Assembly (NCBI GenBank): GCA_963969395.1
Contig: OZ017795.1
Location: forward strand, 37,863,063 to 37,927,062
From: Pseudoscleropodium purum
Taxonomy: Eukaryota > Streptophyta > Bryopsida > Hypnales > Brachytheciaceae
DNA: 64,000 nt
Direction of reading: 5' to 3'
Both the position numbers and the translations under genes were made by a program. The notes beneath the pieces were generated by a model. It saw only the letters and a list, made by a program, of their open reading frames with translations. It did not search any database and was not told where the DNA came from. Numbering within the stretch: the first letter of the stretch is position 1; the number at the start of each line of letters is the position of its first letter. Of this stretch, positions 21,916-33,429 are shown one piece after another.

Positions 21916-24900
21916 GGTGAATAAAATCGGTGAATAAAATCAGTGAATAAATCTATAAAATTAGTGTTTCTAGTAAAAAATAGAGAAAATAACCGGACTC
22001 GGTGATTGAAAAAACGTTTCAATTGGAGGAAATTAGTTGGTAAAACTAAGAAAACTTCCCAAACGCTGATCCGAAAGCATATCGTGATCCGCTGCTATTT
22101 TCTACTCTAGCTGTCACAGTGGAGTGATGATTTCTGTAGATTATTTGCACCTGCACAGCGAGAAATAGACATAAGATTTTTCCAAAAAAAAAGAAAATCA
22201 TCAAAAATGGTTGTTTTGGGGACCGGTAATGTAGAAGAAGCTGCTTCTACAAACCACTTGTGGAGCTTTTTTGAAACACTGTCCCAGTGACTTTTGTAAG
22301 CGATTATTTTGTCAATTCTTACCACTTGTTTATGTATCCTTGTTTATACTTGTGAAATAATGATTTTTTTTGCCTGATCGTCAATAAGAAATGAAGAAAA
22401 TAAAAGGCACACTGAAAGTCTGCCAGTCTCTAGTTACCGACAAAGTTAGCGGTTTAAACCAGCAGCTGCCGAACAAAGTGCCGATCTAGGCAGTGATGCT
22501 CAAGCATAACATTCTCAATCTGAACTTAAACCATTCCTCTTTGGAGATTGGGATAATCCTTCCTTGGATTCCTAGGAGTGTATTTACTTAGTTTAATTTG
22601 CATAGAGTCATTGGTTGGTTGGGAAATTGCAATGTTGGAAGTTCTTGCTTTTGGAGGGAGCAAAAGGGAACCTTCAACATTGGTTAATAATTTTGTAAGT
22701 GTGTCCAACACCCCAATACAAATGGACAAAGGCTCAGACTTACTAAGTATAGCCAACAAGGAAACAATCATGTGCTTAGTAAGTTACTAATTCATTTCTT
22801 CACTTTTCATGTTGCTTTTTGTATAAAGAAATTGATATGAATAGATTTTCATTTTTTGGCTTGTACAATTTGAAATAATATGACTTTGGTAAATTAGTAT
22901 CATATATAGAGAGAACTATAACCAATAAGTAGAACTTGGTATACATGAAGAGTATATATACCTAAGACCTCATAATTGACTTTGAAGAATTAATCTGAGT
23001 AGCAACTATGGGCCACTTCACATTTGCTAGAAGAGAGACACGTGCCTGAAGAGCATCCTTAGTCAAGGCTGAGTTACATTTGCCCTTCAATATATAAGAC
23101 TACAAGTTTATCTTACCTTCATATATATTCAAGGGAATCAATCACATTGTCATATGTGTCCCATAAATAATTAGAGGACCAATTACAAATCACCTTATTT
23201 AGAATGTAAGATAAGATTCCATCACAAATTGCAATGAAGTCCAAGAATTCAACTAAGCTTAGTCTTAGAAGGTGATTGGAGAGACTAGACACTCTCCCCA
23301 AGTTTAAAGAGTGTTCTTGAAGGTCATTGTAAGAGAGACTATTATAAAATAATTTTCATCTATTTTGCTTGGTACTAGATTGTTTCAAGTATTAACCTTT
23401 CAAGTCCCATTGTCCCTTCAACAGGTAAAATGGATTTTGTGTAAGCTCCTAAGGTTTCAATATTTGTCGTGATTTTTTGAAATTTTTTTAAAGATAGAAA
23501 AATACATTAGCTTTGGAGAATATATTTAATTTTTATTTGAATCGGTATCTAAAAAAAATTTATGCCATCCTAAGCCCAAAATGGGTTTTATTGGATAGTA
23601 TAAAAAATCACAAAAGGTCAAATAAAAAAATAAGAATTTTTTTTCTCATAGTAAGTATTTTTGCCTACGTAGAGAGATTTCATTTATTCTATATGGATTA
23701 GAGTGATGAAGAAGTTTTGGATAATCTTGTTTCCTTAGCAATCTAAACATCTTTTTGAAAAAATAACTTATAGGATTCATTTTTTAATTCAATTTTTGCA
23801 ATTTAAAAAAATTGACATTGTTTAATTCACTTGCTAGGACAATCTCACTGTTAGGATCATGTTGTTCTAATTCCAGCTTAGATCCATTCACAATTTAGTT
23901 TTTCTTTCAATCTCACATTTGCTTCTACATTTTTTTAGAGAATGAAAATCAAGTGTTCTTTTAATTTTTATTTCCTTTAGACTTTTAATTCAATTTTTCA
24001 ACATAAATTCTTTTTAATCTAATATTAGTAGTGCAAAAATTTTAAGCTAAGGAGATTCATAGCTTTAAAAATCTAGTGTTCAAGCAAGATGCAAAAAACC
24101 TTGTCTTTCTTCACTTCAAACACAAATTTCTTGCAATACATGAAGTCAAAGTTTCTAAAACTTCTTCAACACATTCTTACACTAGCTTCTAATGCAAGAT
24201 CTTGCAATTAGGTACGAAAAAAAGTTCTAAATTTTTTTACACTTTACAATAGAAATGGCAATTCTGAGTGGATTTTGATGAAATAAGGGCCTTAGGACAG
24301 TAAGGATCAAACCATGGATGCTCTATCACTATAAATTAGTGTAGTTTTTGTGAAGTTTCAATGTATTAAAATGGTGGTCTAATCATGAATGGCATCAACT
24401 TGAACATCCATCATTGAAGTTAGTGGATGTTCAACGATTTTCAAGAGATCAAATTTGATATTATAACCTAGTAGTTACTTTTCAACTCAATCACTTGTGA
24501 TTTTGTGAATGTTTGCACCCACTTCAAAGATGTGAATTTAATTGTTGATCGAGAAAATGTCTCTCCATCTACCTCATTATAAGGTTAGATCTCTTAGTCA
24601 CCCTAATTGATTTGTTGAATTACTCTTATAGTTCACCAAGCTATTTGCACCCATTATAGTACTCCCTTTCAATTGTCCCAAAATGATCTTCTTAATTTTA
24701 TTGCAATGAACATAATTTATTACTTTGAAAAGGGCTTTGAAACTCAAAATTTCATCACAATAGGACTGCACCAAACTCTACATATAGCTTGAAATAGACT
24801 GAAATAATGATATTTTCAGCCAAAAAATCATGAACATTTTATCCCACTGAAAGATCATTTTGGGATGGAGGGAATATTATTCATACTATAATTGATGTAA

Positions 24901-25640
24901 TTCTTTGTAGCGTATTGTGAGTGACTGGTGAACATTTTCTTTTCATTGTAAGTTTCATGTTTTGTAAAGGTGGCTCCAGATATTTGTTTGAGGCTACGGC
25001 AAATTTTGAATAATATTTTTCTTTATTTCGACGGCTAAAATACAACATGGGTTGATTTGAAACCAACTTTCAAAGTTGCTCTGGAAGTCCTTGAGGCACT
25101 GAATCGGTACAGACTTTTCATAAAACAGTCACTGAAGGCTCTTGGATCTCATAGGCTTCTCCTTTCGGAATGGAATCTTCTTTGACTTTCTTACAGTGCG
25201 CATCTGACACAAGGTTGTTGCATTGAATGCGTGGAGAGGACAAATCTCACCCAATTTGAATTCGAATATGAAGACGGAGTTGAAGAAAGTGTGCTTCATA
25301 GATTTTGGAGCTGTCTCGTATAGCTCTCAACTCATGTGGCGATATGTTTCGTTTTTGCTTGACCCTCGGAAGGACGGGCGACTGGCAGAAAGATTTCCGG
25401 GCTGGGAGGACAGGCAATGCCCAGGCGGACTCCCAAATCCAACTGGGACTGGGTGCCGAAAGTTGGCCAGGATGGAAATGCTATGAGAAGAACTGCTTCT
25501 TGTGCTTTGTGTTTGAGTGATGTGAATTGCGTTTTGCAGGCGCATCTTTCACGCCCCACTGCACTCTATGGTGTTGTAACCCTCACGGCGGCTCGAGGGT
25601 TATCTAGGCCATCTCGACCTAAGTGCTGAGCATTCTCTGC
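21916..25640. other. AT-rich intergenic DNA, 5' flank of the RecA-like gene
   Basis: No domain-bearing frame. At about 25200-25620 GC rises and several overlapping frames appear; this is probably the promoter or 5' UTR of the gene starting at 25646, or an unrecognised exon. Confidence 0.4.
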
Positions 25641-25645
25641 TGCCC

Positions 25646-27611
25646 ATGTCGACTGTTAAAGATGAAGGCGACCGAGTGTTTGAAGAGCATGGAGATTTGG
25701 ACGTCCCTCAGCAGAAGCCGTACTCGAGCATTGGTCTTCTTGATCTCTTCTTTGCTTCTGCCTCCTCACCGATTTCGTCAATGCCAGCCTGCCGGGCTCT
25801 TATCTCGGGACCTCCCGCTTGGTCAGTCTTCCCTTCGCTCTCCAATCCTCTCTGGCGGACTCCGGGCTCCAACAGAGAATACCAGATGTAAAGCTCGTGA
25901 AGATGGGAGAAAACCTAAAGGACAAATTGTCTTTTCGGTTTGTTTCCATCTTCACGACTTTTACATGCGGTATTCTCTGTTGGGTTTCGTGCATTATGCT
26001 TCCATGTTTATGCACCCTCCCCCTTGGGATCCCCCTCTTACAAATGCTGTACGGGGTTGTTTTTATGCAGTGGAAAGACCTCTTTACTGCTACAATTTGC
26101 TTACAATTGTGCCAGGCAGGATTCTTCTTCCTTCGTAACCTTCCTCTGCAAACCCTATTCTCTTGATGACAGTACTCCATGCTTGTCTCAGGTCAGAATC
26201 CTTCTTCTCTTAACACTTTATGATAATATTTTACTCTTGTTTCTTTACAATGGTGAGAATCGTCTTCAACATGCTTTATATTGTTCCGCTCTTCCTCGGT
26301 ACGTTTTGAGGTCTTCATAACGATGAAGGCAGGGACGTCCCAGTTTCTAGGATCTATGGCTCAACCTGCGAGGGTCTCTACTTTCAGTTTGTTGAGGAAT
26401 GCATACGGGATCCACAGTCTTGCTATTATGAGAAATCTTGTGTTATGAAAGAATCGAACGGTACGTTGAAATGGTGATTGCAGGGTGTGGATCCGGAATC
26501 GGATGCATTTGCAAGAATCACCATAAAGTAAGTTGTCATCATCTATTGAATTGTATGCAGACCTTGTGTCCGGTGCTGATGGCAGAGAGGAGCTAAGAGT
26601 CGAATTACTCAATGCTGAGACTTGGAATTTGTCTGCAGGTACATACATGATGACGAAGAACTTCGAAAATATTTCGCTGCCTTTCATCTCCAAAAACGCT
26701 TTCCAAGAGCTGTTATCATTGATGGCTTTTATGACTTGTTTGATGAAAGGTGAGTTACCTTGACCTTGCTCGTCGCAAATTGAAATCAAAACGCGCCATT
26801 CCGTGAGAATAGGTTTGTCCTGACATATTAGACGGCCAAGCTGACTTTTTCCGAAACGTTACAGGTCCTGTGCTGAGCGATTCGGACACATACGCCCCCG
26901 CGAATCAGCAATGGTGAAGGCTCTTGCTCTCTGTTACGACGCCATCAGTTTTGCCAAGTACACTCGAGTGCAGAACCTTCAATCACAGTCATTGTCGAGT
27001 TTGCATGTACCTTGATTTCCAACTCCTTTTATGTCATCCTATGTTCTTGTTGATAGCTTCAAATATGCCATCTTTTTCCAGCACTGGCAAGATACATGCA
27101 AAAGTCGTTTGTTGGCGCCTACGATGCACATGTATGCGAGCATCTGAATTTCGACATGGTATTTACAATTGACATTAAATGAAGGTTAAACGTGCTTCAT
27201 CTGTGCAGTGCAAATAGTGGAAGAGAAGCTCAATGTCATCTGTTAGTATCAGACTCATATGTGGGAGAAGCTCCACGTCTACGATTTATTTATCAAAGAT
27301 GGCTCCTTCAGATTTTGACTATCGAAGGTTCTGTTCTCTTGTTCCAAGGCTTCTGTTCTTGGTCATCGATTGTATCCTCTTGTTTCCCACATTACTTGTG
27401 TTATGGTCGGCACTCACCCTGTTAACTTAGATCCGGTGCTTGCGCTGACATGCCGTGATGGTGGTTTCATCATTCTGCAGCTGTGGAGGACTCCACTTTC
27501 TGTATCTCCCTTGGACGAGATGACATTAGTCCTTCCAGCAAGGCGGTTAAGGCGAAATACTCTGTAATTCAAGGGCGCTTGCAACTTGATTGTATTGAAG
27601 TCCATGACTAG
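25646..27611 (+). CDS. RecA/RAD51-paralog-like ATPase resembling SWSAP1
   Basis: Seven exons (25646-25821, 26071-26191, 26484-26527, 26639-26749, 26865-26957, 27209-27327, 27481-27611) join in phase to 264 residues. The Walker A motif GPPACGKTS (about residues 55-63) is split by intron 1 and appears only after splicing. A Walker B-like strand AVIIDGF has its Asp at about residue 142. The segment RITIKYIHDDEELRKY and the following helices resemble SWSAP1, the ATPase partner of SWS1 in the Shu complex that helps load RAD51 during homologous recombination. Length is close to human SWSAP1 (about 230). The product probably acts in nuclear recombination repair. Family assignment is from memory of motifs; another RecA-fold family is the alternative. 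Confidence 0.8.
25870..25982 (+). other. Long intronic hairpin in intron 1 of the RecA-like gene
   Basis: Two arms of about 56 nt (25870-25925 and 25927-25982) are complementary at about 48 positions with almost no loop; the outer stems CAACAGAGAATACC/GGTATTCTCTGTTG pair perfectly. The hairpin fills nearly half of the 249-nt intron. It could be a MIRNA-like precursor, a young inverted duplication or a small MITE. Confidence 0.75.
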
Positions 27612-28529
27612 ACTGTGTCAATGTCTATAGCTGCTCCTCTCAAGACATTCGTTACTTCAACTGTCTCGTTTGGGTGAAGCATATGCTCGCCCAAATAGAA
27701 TTTATGGCAATCGTCCTTTTGGAATCTCAGGCTCATTGTCCCTCACTGAGTAAAGTCCATGGGAATCTATCAAAACTAACCTTGGGGATGTAATTGGTGT
27801 TATACACCGGAGGAAAGGTGGTGACCCTCTCTGAGCGTTTTCCTATTTTGGAGGAAGCTTGATTTTCTGGGATTTCAATTTGAACAGCATTCGGGTTAAT
27901 TTTGGAAATTTTGAATCCAAATTTGGACATTTTTAGACGCGACACAGCTACAAAATAGGGGTCCAATATTGGAGGAACGAAGCACTACAGTTTGTAGGAC
28001 ACTTACGTGTCCCCTCAGCAGACAAATGAAAGTTTGGGTAGTACTGTATCTAGGACCTCAATTTTTGGCATGAGTTCATAACACCGAACCCTTAACCCCT
28101 AATTGCCGGAGGCACTAAATTTCGTTACTTTGAAGTTACCAAGTTACCAAGTTACCAAGTTGCTATTTATAGTAGATTACATTAAAAAAAATTCTTCTGT
28201 AGTTTTAGCATCAAAAATCAGATTTTGTATGATTTTTGATATAATTTTTATATTCAAGATTTTGTGCAAGGGTGTCCATTGCAATCTTAACTATTTGTAG
28301 TGTGGAGAGCTTGGAAATGAGCCTCAAATACTATAGATCTTGGAGAAAAATTCACATTAGAAATTCATTTAAAAAAATTATAGAAGAGATTTTGGGAAGT
28401 TGTAAGTTGATTAGGGTTATGCATGCTATGTCCTTCAATTTTATATTTTTTTGGTGACTAATTTTTTAGATTTTGACATGTGAAAAGAGGATTGAAAGAC
28501 TTCAAATCACTTTCATAGTTAAACCTGGA
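27612..28529. other. Intergenic
   Basis: No exon recognised. It contains the 3' flank of the RecA-like gene and should contain the left end of the large element, but no terminal repeat was identified. A short run of TACCAAGT words lies near 28135-28160. Confidence 0.4.
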
Positions 28530-29339
28530 CTAATAATCCATTAGGTCCCGTGGGCTAGGAATTCCCATGGCCTGCAGCTCCTCTAGTGAATATGGCACCT
28601 TGAATCCCTTTTGATATGGCGGTGTCACCTTCACGAACTGATTATGAAGAGGAGAGCCCGGCATACAGCGTGCAATCCCAATTGAAGAGTTCTTTTGACA
28701 GAACTCTGGGATCGTGAGTCCCAAAGACAAAAACCGTTCAATGAACGGGATGAGCGTCGCCTGGAGATAAGGCAGTTTTCCACCCTTCAGCGAACTCTCC
28801 GAATACATAGTAACCGGGGGTGGATGAATCGCACTATATGGCAGATTCAAAACGTTCTGACAGGGCTTGTGATCCACGATCAATGAGTTGTTGATCGTGG
28901 CCCCATTATCGTACAAGGAGGATGACCCGAGAATCCTTGCGAGACGCTTCAAAAAAATTGGTCGTGTGGGATTTTGAGGGTCTCGATAAGCACTCTCGTC
29001 ACAGTACTCTTGTCCAAAAGCCAGGTAATCGTCTCCGATATCTGGCGCCTTCCATTTCAGGTTATAAAGACGCTGCTCAAGAGTCTGCTTGGGTAAATGC
29101 GACCAATAAACGATCTGAATGTCCTGACCCTTACAGAACCTGATGAACTCCTGAAGACCTGGTCGAGCTCTTACTTGCGACCTCTGATGCATACTTTTCC
29201 CTTTTAAAATGAGGGGCTCATAGAATAGCAGAGTTCCCTGAACCTCAAGGAAAAGAAACAACTTCGGAGTCGCTACCTGAAACGGGCCAGCACTAGACGT
29301 GTTCCCTGCCCTTTCTTCTAGAGCTGGTTTATAACACTC
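28530..29339 (-). pseudogene. HAD/FCP1-like phosphatase domain, active site degenerate
   Basis: The segment ARPGLQEFIRFCKG, then IVYWSHLP, then LIVDHKPCQNVLN matches the layout of the FCP1/SCP phosphatase (NIF-type HAD) fold. The first motif, normally DxDGT or DxNGT with the catalytic Asp, reads LEVQGTLL, so the nucleophile is lost. No ATG precedes the domain. The frame is bounded upstream by a TAG (29340-29342) beyond which the same frame stays open, as with other stops in this element. It ends at the TAG at 28530-28532. It was either captured by the element or is its leftmost gene; catalysis is unlikely. Confidence 0.6.
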
Positions 29340-29723
29340 CTACCCACCTTCAGACGCGGTGGCGGGGAATTTCTCAGAAGTTTTGGAGTCATCATCTACA
29401 TTGCAAAATGAAATACATAGAGCATGAGATGCAATGAACTTAGGTACATGACAAAACATTCATGCACTGTATCGACTGGCAGCCGACACAGTCCATAAGT
29501 ACTCTAGTCTGCCGAGATGAAGGCTCCTACTGACAAGTCTATGCACAAGTCTGAGCCAGGCAGTGCTACGTATACATGAGCTATTTTAGATACTCCACAA
29601 ACATCGTGAAGCATGTCTATCGCCTACGAACCTCCAGTCTGAGCCCGCCTCTGAGATCGAGCGGTTGACATCGCTTCATTTGGGAAGTCCTGTTCCCGCG
29701 TCGCCGCGCCACCGTCTTCCTCG

Positions 29724-30479
29724 TCACTCGGTCGTTTCCGCTTTTTGCTGAACCCGAGTTGACCTCTGCGAGTCCGCCGACTCCGACTCCTTTTCAAGCA
29801 TGGCCCTCTTGCTTCTTCCCCGTCGTGGTTCAGGCGGGGAAACCACCATGGGTGTCGGCTGGCAGCCGATATTAATGTCAGCTGCAATAGCCGGGCGGCC
29901 AATTGCAGTGACTCCCACTTGAGGCTCTGTCGCAGGACTGACCACTGGAGCCTGTGGAATCCTGCGAATCTTCTCTGACGGTGGCTGAACGTGCAAGTCC
30001 ACGACCATTGCGACCGATGAATTTTCCGGTTGGAGCATCCCGTGCAGCTCCGAATTTGGAGCCGGGGGGAGATTGAGAGAACGCCGCGGAGATGAAGGAC
30101 GTTGTTGCCGCTGCCTTCGAATGAGTGTCTCTTCCGGGGGGCCATCACTGTCTAAGTCAATCTGAAACGTCTGAAGTGCTGGTTGCTTCTGAGACTGACC
30201 CTGCGGCCGTTGAGATTGAGCAGCGCCACCCGGAGTCTCCGTCAGATTGAGGGTCGAGATCGGCCGCGATTGCTGATGTGATGCCGCAGGTGACACTTGT
30301 CCCAATCTGCTTGCGCCCCCCCGGTCTATCAGCGCAAGCGTCCCCGAAGAAGGTCCCAAGGAAGCCGAGGAGACGAGGTTCATTCCCCTCACACGTTCCG
30401 TGGCCTTTTGCAATCTGTCCTCCGAACGAACGAACTCCATGACGGCCCGCCCATTCCTCTGCGAACCCATGGAGTACAA
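29724..30479 (-). CDS. Disordered Pro/Ser/Gln-rich protein or exon of the large element
   Basis: A 251-codon frame (MYSMGSQRN start) rich in P, S, Q and R, with no folded domain visible. One palindrome of the element lies inside it (29853-29871) and is read as NIGCQPT. Another lies just upstream at 30495. Its C-terminal end is doubtful because an overlapping frame (to 29624) continues with a basic KKRKRP run. It could be the last exon of the ParB-like gene upstream or a separate protein. Confidence 0.4.
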   Translation of the reverse strand: MYSMGSQRNGRAVMEFVRSEDRLQKATERVRGMNLVSSASLGPSSGTLALIDRGGASRLGQVSPAASHQQSRPISTLNLTETPGGAAQSQRPQGQSQKQPALQTFQIDLDSDGPPEETLIRRQRQQRPSSPRRSLNLPPAPNSELHGMLQPENSSVAMVVDLHVQPPSEKIRRIPQAPVVSPATEPQVGVTAIGRPAIAADINIGCQPTPMVVSPPEPRRGRSKRAMLEKESESADSQRSTRVQQKAETTE

Positions 30480-30654
30480 GTGAGTAACATGTTGTATCGG
30501 CTGCCAGCCGACAGGATTTCACTTCCTTTGAACAATGCAAATGTGAGGAAGGGATAAAAAAACTTACCAGAGCGATCTCCGTGATGTTCCCGCCCCCTCC
30601 AGATGTTGATGACGGTGGCATCCTTGGATTTTAGGGTCGGCATCATCAGTTTCT

Positions 30655-33307
30655 CTAGAAGTCCATGACCAACCCCGCACATCCCGCCATTCCAGTCGAC
30701 CTCGCCCTCAACGTTGACATGGAACCAGTCGGGGCCTTGTTGATCCCAGTGAAGCGCTTGAAGACCGGGAAAATACTGGACCTGTCCTCGGGCTTCGGGA
30801 AGGTCAAGGACAGAGTGACCAAAGGCATGGATTCAATCTCCGCCTTCTGAAAGCCTCCACGGGGAGATGGCTGATAGTACACTGAATGGTAGTACCAAGA
30901 GGACGAGGACAAGTACGAGGCTGTCGCGACAGAATCTCGGAAACGCGAGTTCCCGATGAGGAGCATTGGCAGGGGGATGTACGCTTCGGTCTCTTCGATA
31001 TTCGGACCGTCCACCTCAAGGATTTCAGCGGCCAGTGCTAGATCGAGCAGATCGTTCTTGTTCACTGGAACCGGTTCCCCCATATCTGTATACCCAAAGA
31101 GGACAATGAATTTTTTGTCCTCGGGTTCTAGCGCCATATTCCCCTTCGATTGACGGACGAAGTCGACCACCTCAGGAATACTCTCTCCGACATAGCATTC
31201 GTATTTCAGTTCGGCGGACTTCCCAAGCGTCGGAGGCATTTCGACTTTGGCGTAGTTCGCCAACGTCGTGAAGAAGACCCCCGGCGCCTTGCCATCCGTC
31301 GACTTGTCCGTCGTTGGATTCATAGGGTTCACTCGCCCCTTCAACCAGTTGTTGGCGTCCATGAACTTCATCATGTCCTTCCAGACGTTTCGGACTACGG
31401 CCGCTGAGTACCCCTCCTTTTCAGCAAGCTCCATCCAATCCTCGTCAGTATATGGGGTCCAGCCCTGGTCCTTGCAGGGAAGGGGATGCTTCTTCCTGGT
31501 CCACATGATCTCGTTCATGACGATCCTATCCAGCTTTTTGTCCTTGCACCAGTCGAAGAGAGTGATCTTCCCCGAGGACTTGGCCTTCGCGGTGTTCTTG
31601 ATGCTCACGCGAAGTGCAATGATCTCCCGCCCTAGCTCGCACAGATCCGAATCCCGAAGCCCCAGCGTTGGCGTGAGATCCGTTTTGGTGATGTGAGTGA
31701 GCGACTTCCGATTGACGAGGAGATTCGACACAATCCCATCATCTCCAATAAGCTCCCCGTTCTCCCACGCATCGAAGACCTCCGTCCATAGCACCCAGGT
31801 GGTCTCCTTGATGAAGATGAGGGGCAACTTGGAGGACACCTTCTCATCCACGAAGTGCGCCATCACCTTCAGCTTCGCAGCCTGGAGGAGTTCCACCACA
31901 ATGTTTAGAACATGCGAGAATGGTATCGACTGCCAGCCGATACATAATATATTAATCAAAAGGGAGAAAAAAATAAAGGTGCGTGGGAATTACCTCAAAT
32001 GCTGCTGACGGCTTTCCACCTCCACGATGCGGCTCTGGGCACCCTGCCTTCACCCATGCCGCTCTTCCCATCTTTGCACAGGATCTGAAGGTCTCCTTTG
32101 CCACTTTCTCCGCGATGTTGAGATTGAGGGCATTGGAGACTCTAACGAGTGTGTCTGGGTCTCTATTGAATACCGGAATGACCTCGAACTCCAGGAGGTC
32201 GGTTTTGGCTTCAGAGCCGTTCGGATATTGCTCGGACAATTCTCGACAGGCCGTCACTGTGTGTTACCCACCAATGATATACCGGTGGACATTTGACGCC
32301 TTCCACCACGGCATTGAGATGCCGTCAACAACAACAATCTGTTCCTTCCCGGGACACTCGTCTATCACGACGTCTAGCCCTTTGTCCGTTGGCAGTGGAG
32401 CCCGCTTCAGAGGAATCCCATGGATTTCCGGCTTCTTCTTGATGGACCCGTATCCCTTGTACATGGTCTTCACCTGAATTGAGAGAAGGCCAAAATATTA
32501 AAGACCAGCTATAGATGTCAGCTGCCAACCGATACATTATATGGGAAGATAAAAACCAGTAAAGGATGGAAGTGATCGTCGAATTATCTGGCCAAGTCGG
32601 TCCTTTGCAATCTTCCGGTACTTCAACTCGTCCGGTGCAATGTGGAATTTGTCCGAGTGAATGACCCCCGGAAGACGTTGCTTTTTGTAAGGAAACGCAT
32701 GCAGGAGCCCCGTTTCCAACGCCTAGTAAATAGCGTTCACCTCGTTTTCCTTCGTCTTGGTTGTGAGATGATTTCCACGCCGGAGTGCCTCGTCGAGTGT
32801 TAGCTTCAGCGGCTTGTTGGAGTCGTCCCTGGCCTTCACTTTTCTCTTCAGTTTGCTGGGCGACCCGGTCTCCTACAGATCAGTTGCAGCGACTTCAGTC
32901 ACTAGCGCCGCCACTTGCTTCCTTGCCGAGGGTACCTTTTTCTTCCCCTTTTCCAACTCACAAGCGATGAACGCATTGTGTTCATCGCGCTCTATCTTCA
33001 AGCACTCCCAGCCCTGGATGAGGTCCTCTGCACTGGACGGCGTGTTTCCCGCGAACGTCATGCCCATCGACATTGACTTCTGTCCACAGACCTCCTCCGT
33101 GCACTTGTTCACCGGCAACTCCACCGCGAAATAATCGGCAACTCCATCCGTGCTTCCCAGTGGCATCAAGCATATCATGACGTGCACGGAATCGCCAACA
33201 GCCATGACGGACAATACACTTCCTTTGCCAGGGGTCATGTTCCCTTTCAGCTTGAAGGAGCATACAATCTCCACTGTCTTGTCGAGTAACTGCTTCCAAC
33301 ACAGACC
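30655..33307 (-). pseudogene. ParB/sulfiredoxin-like protein of the element, multi-exon, with in-frame stops
   Basis: The first recognisable exon begins at 33307 after a TAG acceptor. The frame then runs through TAG at 32873-32875 and TAG at 32723-32725 to about 32557. A second exon follows (about 32476-31994) and a third (about 31936-30655). The segment IVVVDGISMPWW...RYIIGG, stop (TAA), H-T-V-T-A-C-R-E-L has the layout of ParB/Srx domains (IxGxHR-like, then AxxxL) if the TAA is read as Gln. The last 400 residues match nothing I know. The first intron does not keep phase with the most obvious donor near 32557, so one junction is wrong or mutated. The protein probably bound or cut DNA for the element. 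Confidence 0.5.
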
Positions 33308-33429
33308 CTATTCTTGGATGGCCTCGATCGCTCGCCATGTTGCCCTCGATGGATACCCGTCTCTCAATATCCGAGAGTTTGGGATTTGCTCACCCAAAAG
33401 GCGGGCCAAGAGAGTTGGTTTCCTACAGA

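Noticed and set aside
25223..25520. 87- and 71-codon overlapping plus frames
   Set aside because: Considered as an extra first exon of the RecA-like gene. They do not join in phase to 25646, where a good ATG exists, so I left the stretch as probable leader or promoter.
30297..32477. Plus-strand frames of up to 164 codons
   Set aside because: Antisense to the ParB-like gene; no family resemblance, and they do not continue across introns.
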